DNA of 39,857 bases from an archaeon (lineage in GTDB: Archaea; Nanobdellota; Nanobdellia; SCGC-AAA011-G17; GW2011-AR20): NCBI GenBank assembly GCA_002687185.1, contig NYZO01000070.1, positions 1-39,857 of the forward strand, given 5' to 3'. How positions within the stretch are numbered: the stretch's first letter is position 1; each line of letters begins with the position of its first letter. A program made the translations under genes and the position numbers. Positions 38,268 through 39,857 of this stretch are shown piece by piece. The notes beneath the pieces were generated by a model. It saw only the letters and a program-made list of their open reading frames with translations, was not told where the DNA came from and searched no databases.

Positions 38268-39857
38268 ATGTCAAAAGTAATTGGTCTGCTTGCACTTGTA
38301 ATCGTTTTAAGTGTAAGTTTTGTACAGGCAGGAAACGTAGTCGTAAAAAACGGCGAGATAAACGCCACTAGCGGCGCAATAATTGATGATAACACGTTTT
38401 TTGTTGATTCGACCAATAACCGCGTAGGAATAGGGACTAAAGGACCAAGCGATTTATTTACTGTAGTAGGTGGCAATAGCACGTTTAGCGGCGGCTTTGC
38501 AGTAGGTGTGAGTCAGTTGTTAGTTGATAATAGTACTGGGTTTGTGGGTATTGGGACGGCGAGTCCAGGTGCTAAATTGGAAATAGAGTTTGATGCAGCA
38601 TCTGCAGGGGACAAAACATTATTACTTGATGGCGGTTCAGATTCTAGTTCATTTCCTCGATTATATATGGGGGGTGGCAGCAGCAGTATAGCAGGTGTAA
38701 TAAACCGTGTCAAACCTGGCACTGATTTATATTTTGATGAGGCTACGGATACAGGAAAGTATATCTTCAGAAGCACAGGTGACTTTACAGTAGCAGGCAA
38801 CGTCGGCATCGGCGACACAAGTCCTTCCCATGATTTAGAAGTAACCGGTTCAGGATTCTTTTCAGGCGACTTAAACGTTAGCGGCAACTTAAACGTTAGC
38901 GGAACTTCATTTTTAGGTTTCACCATAATCAATGCAGATCAAATAGAAACTAACCGTATAAACACAACAGCTACCGGCAAGAACTTAACGTTTGCAACGG
39001 ATAACACAGAGAGAGTTAGAATTGATCCTGACGGGAATGTGGGTATTGGGACTGCGGCGCCCGAAACGTTATTCCACATCATTGGCGGTGCTCCTGTTTT
39101 TGATGTAGCTGGTGCGGCAACTGCTTATCATCATTTGTATGTAGGTGAGGGATCCCCAACTGATTGGCGAAGTTATGAAGGATCAACTACCGCGTCTTTA
39201 CAGATTCAGAATTCGGCAACCAGAGGTCTGGTGCTCACCCCACAATCAACAGGGAATGCTCGTTTTATGACCTCAGGTGGTTTTGATATTTACACGGGGG
39301 CCACTGTAGGAACAGATACCGGTACACAGGGCATGACTATTGATTCAAGCCAGAACGTCGGTATCGGCACAACGAACCCTAACGCACTACTACAAGTAGA
39401 AGGCGATCAAGCAGCGGGTTCAACTTTAGCACTCAACGCATCCGGAGTATTATATGTAAATGAAAGTAATGTTGGTGTTGGTACGGTTGCTCCACTGCGA
39501 GCGATCCATGCTATTAGTGCAGGTGCGCTTACTCGTATTAGGTCAGAGGGTGGGAACGGATTTAGTGGTGGTTTTGAAGCGATTAGTGGCGATACTGATT
39601 CAGCGGCCAGAAATTGGGCAATGGTCACTGATCAAACCGTGGTAGGAGATTTCCAAATCCAAGTAAGCGCTTCACAAGGAACGACACCTAGTACAAATGT
39701 GATGGCTTTTTTAAGTGGTGGCGAAGTTGGCATAGGAACTACTAGGCCAAGTCATCTCTTAGAAGTTGACGGTTCAGTGTACGTTAACGGATCACTCAAC
39801 GTAAGCGGTACAGGCGGCGATTTCGTCGTTAATAATAGTGATTTGTTTGTTGACACG
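38268..39857 (+). CDS. Secreted surface/tail-fibre-like protein with VGIGT repeats, truncated by the window edge
   Basis: ATG 38268 with GGAGGT at 38252-38257; MSKVIGLLALVIVLSVSFVQAGNVVVKNGEINATSG... signal peptide. Seven (N/G)VGIGT..P...L.. repeats. Absent from the ORF track because it runs off the edge. Confidence 0.8.
   Translation, partial: MSKVIGLLALVIVLSVSFVQAGNVVVKNGEINATSGAIIDDNTFFVDSTNNRVGIGTKGPSDLFTVVGGNSTFSGGFAVGVSQLLVDNSTGFVGIGTASPGAKLEIEFDAASAGDKTLLLDGGSDSSSFPRLYMGGGSSSIAGVINRVKPGTDLYFDEATDTGKYIFRSTGDFTVAGNVGIGDTSPSHDLEVTGSGFFSGDLNVSGNLNVSGTSFLGFTIINADQIETNRINTTATGKNLTFATDNTERVRIDPDGNVGIGTAAPETLFHIIGGAPVFDVAGAATAYHHLYVGEGSPTDWRSYEGSTTASLQIQNSATRGLVLTPQSTGNARFMTSGGFDIYTGATVGTDTGTQGMTIDSSQNVGIGTTNPNALLQVEGDQAAGSTLALNASGVLYVNESNVGVGTVAPLRAIHAISAGALTRIRSEGGNGFSGGFEAISGDTDSAARNWAMVTDQTVVGDFQIQVSASQGTTPSTNVMAFLSGGEVGIGTTRPSHLLEVDGSVYVNGSLNVSGTGGDFVVNNSDLFVDT

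Overview
AT-rich archaeal chromosomal window; PolD, Orc1/Cdc6, LonB and class III signal peptides point to Archaea, and the overall look is DPANN-like (inference). Left half: a replication neighbourhood with a class II ribonucleotide reductase plus NrdR, PolD large subunit interrupted by an intein, PolD small subunit, orc1/cdc6, and a probable oriC at about 15.75-16.11 kb. The oriC call rests on two pairs of oppositely oriented ORB-like boxes flanking an AT-rich tract, with genes diverging from it. Standout: the LonB protease just right of the origin is split into two separate genes between Walker A and Walker B. The upstream gene ends in an N-intein and the downstream gene begins with a 39-aa C-intein. 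A free-standing LAGLIDADG endonuclease gene sits between them. I read this as a naturally trans-splicing split intein in an essential-type archaeal protease. Accessory region (about 22.9-30.1 kb): tyrosine recombinase, coiled-coil/wHTH genes, an MNT/HEPN-like pair, a zinc-ribbon/AbrB protein, and helically phased CGGACA repeat clusters. The right end holds large LamG/Ig-like/VGIGT-repeat surface proteins. No tRNA, rRNA or CRISPR array was recognised. All family calls are by eye, without database searches.
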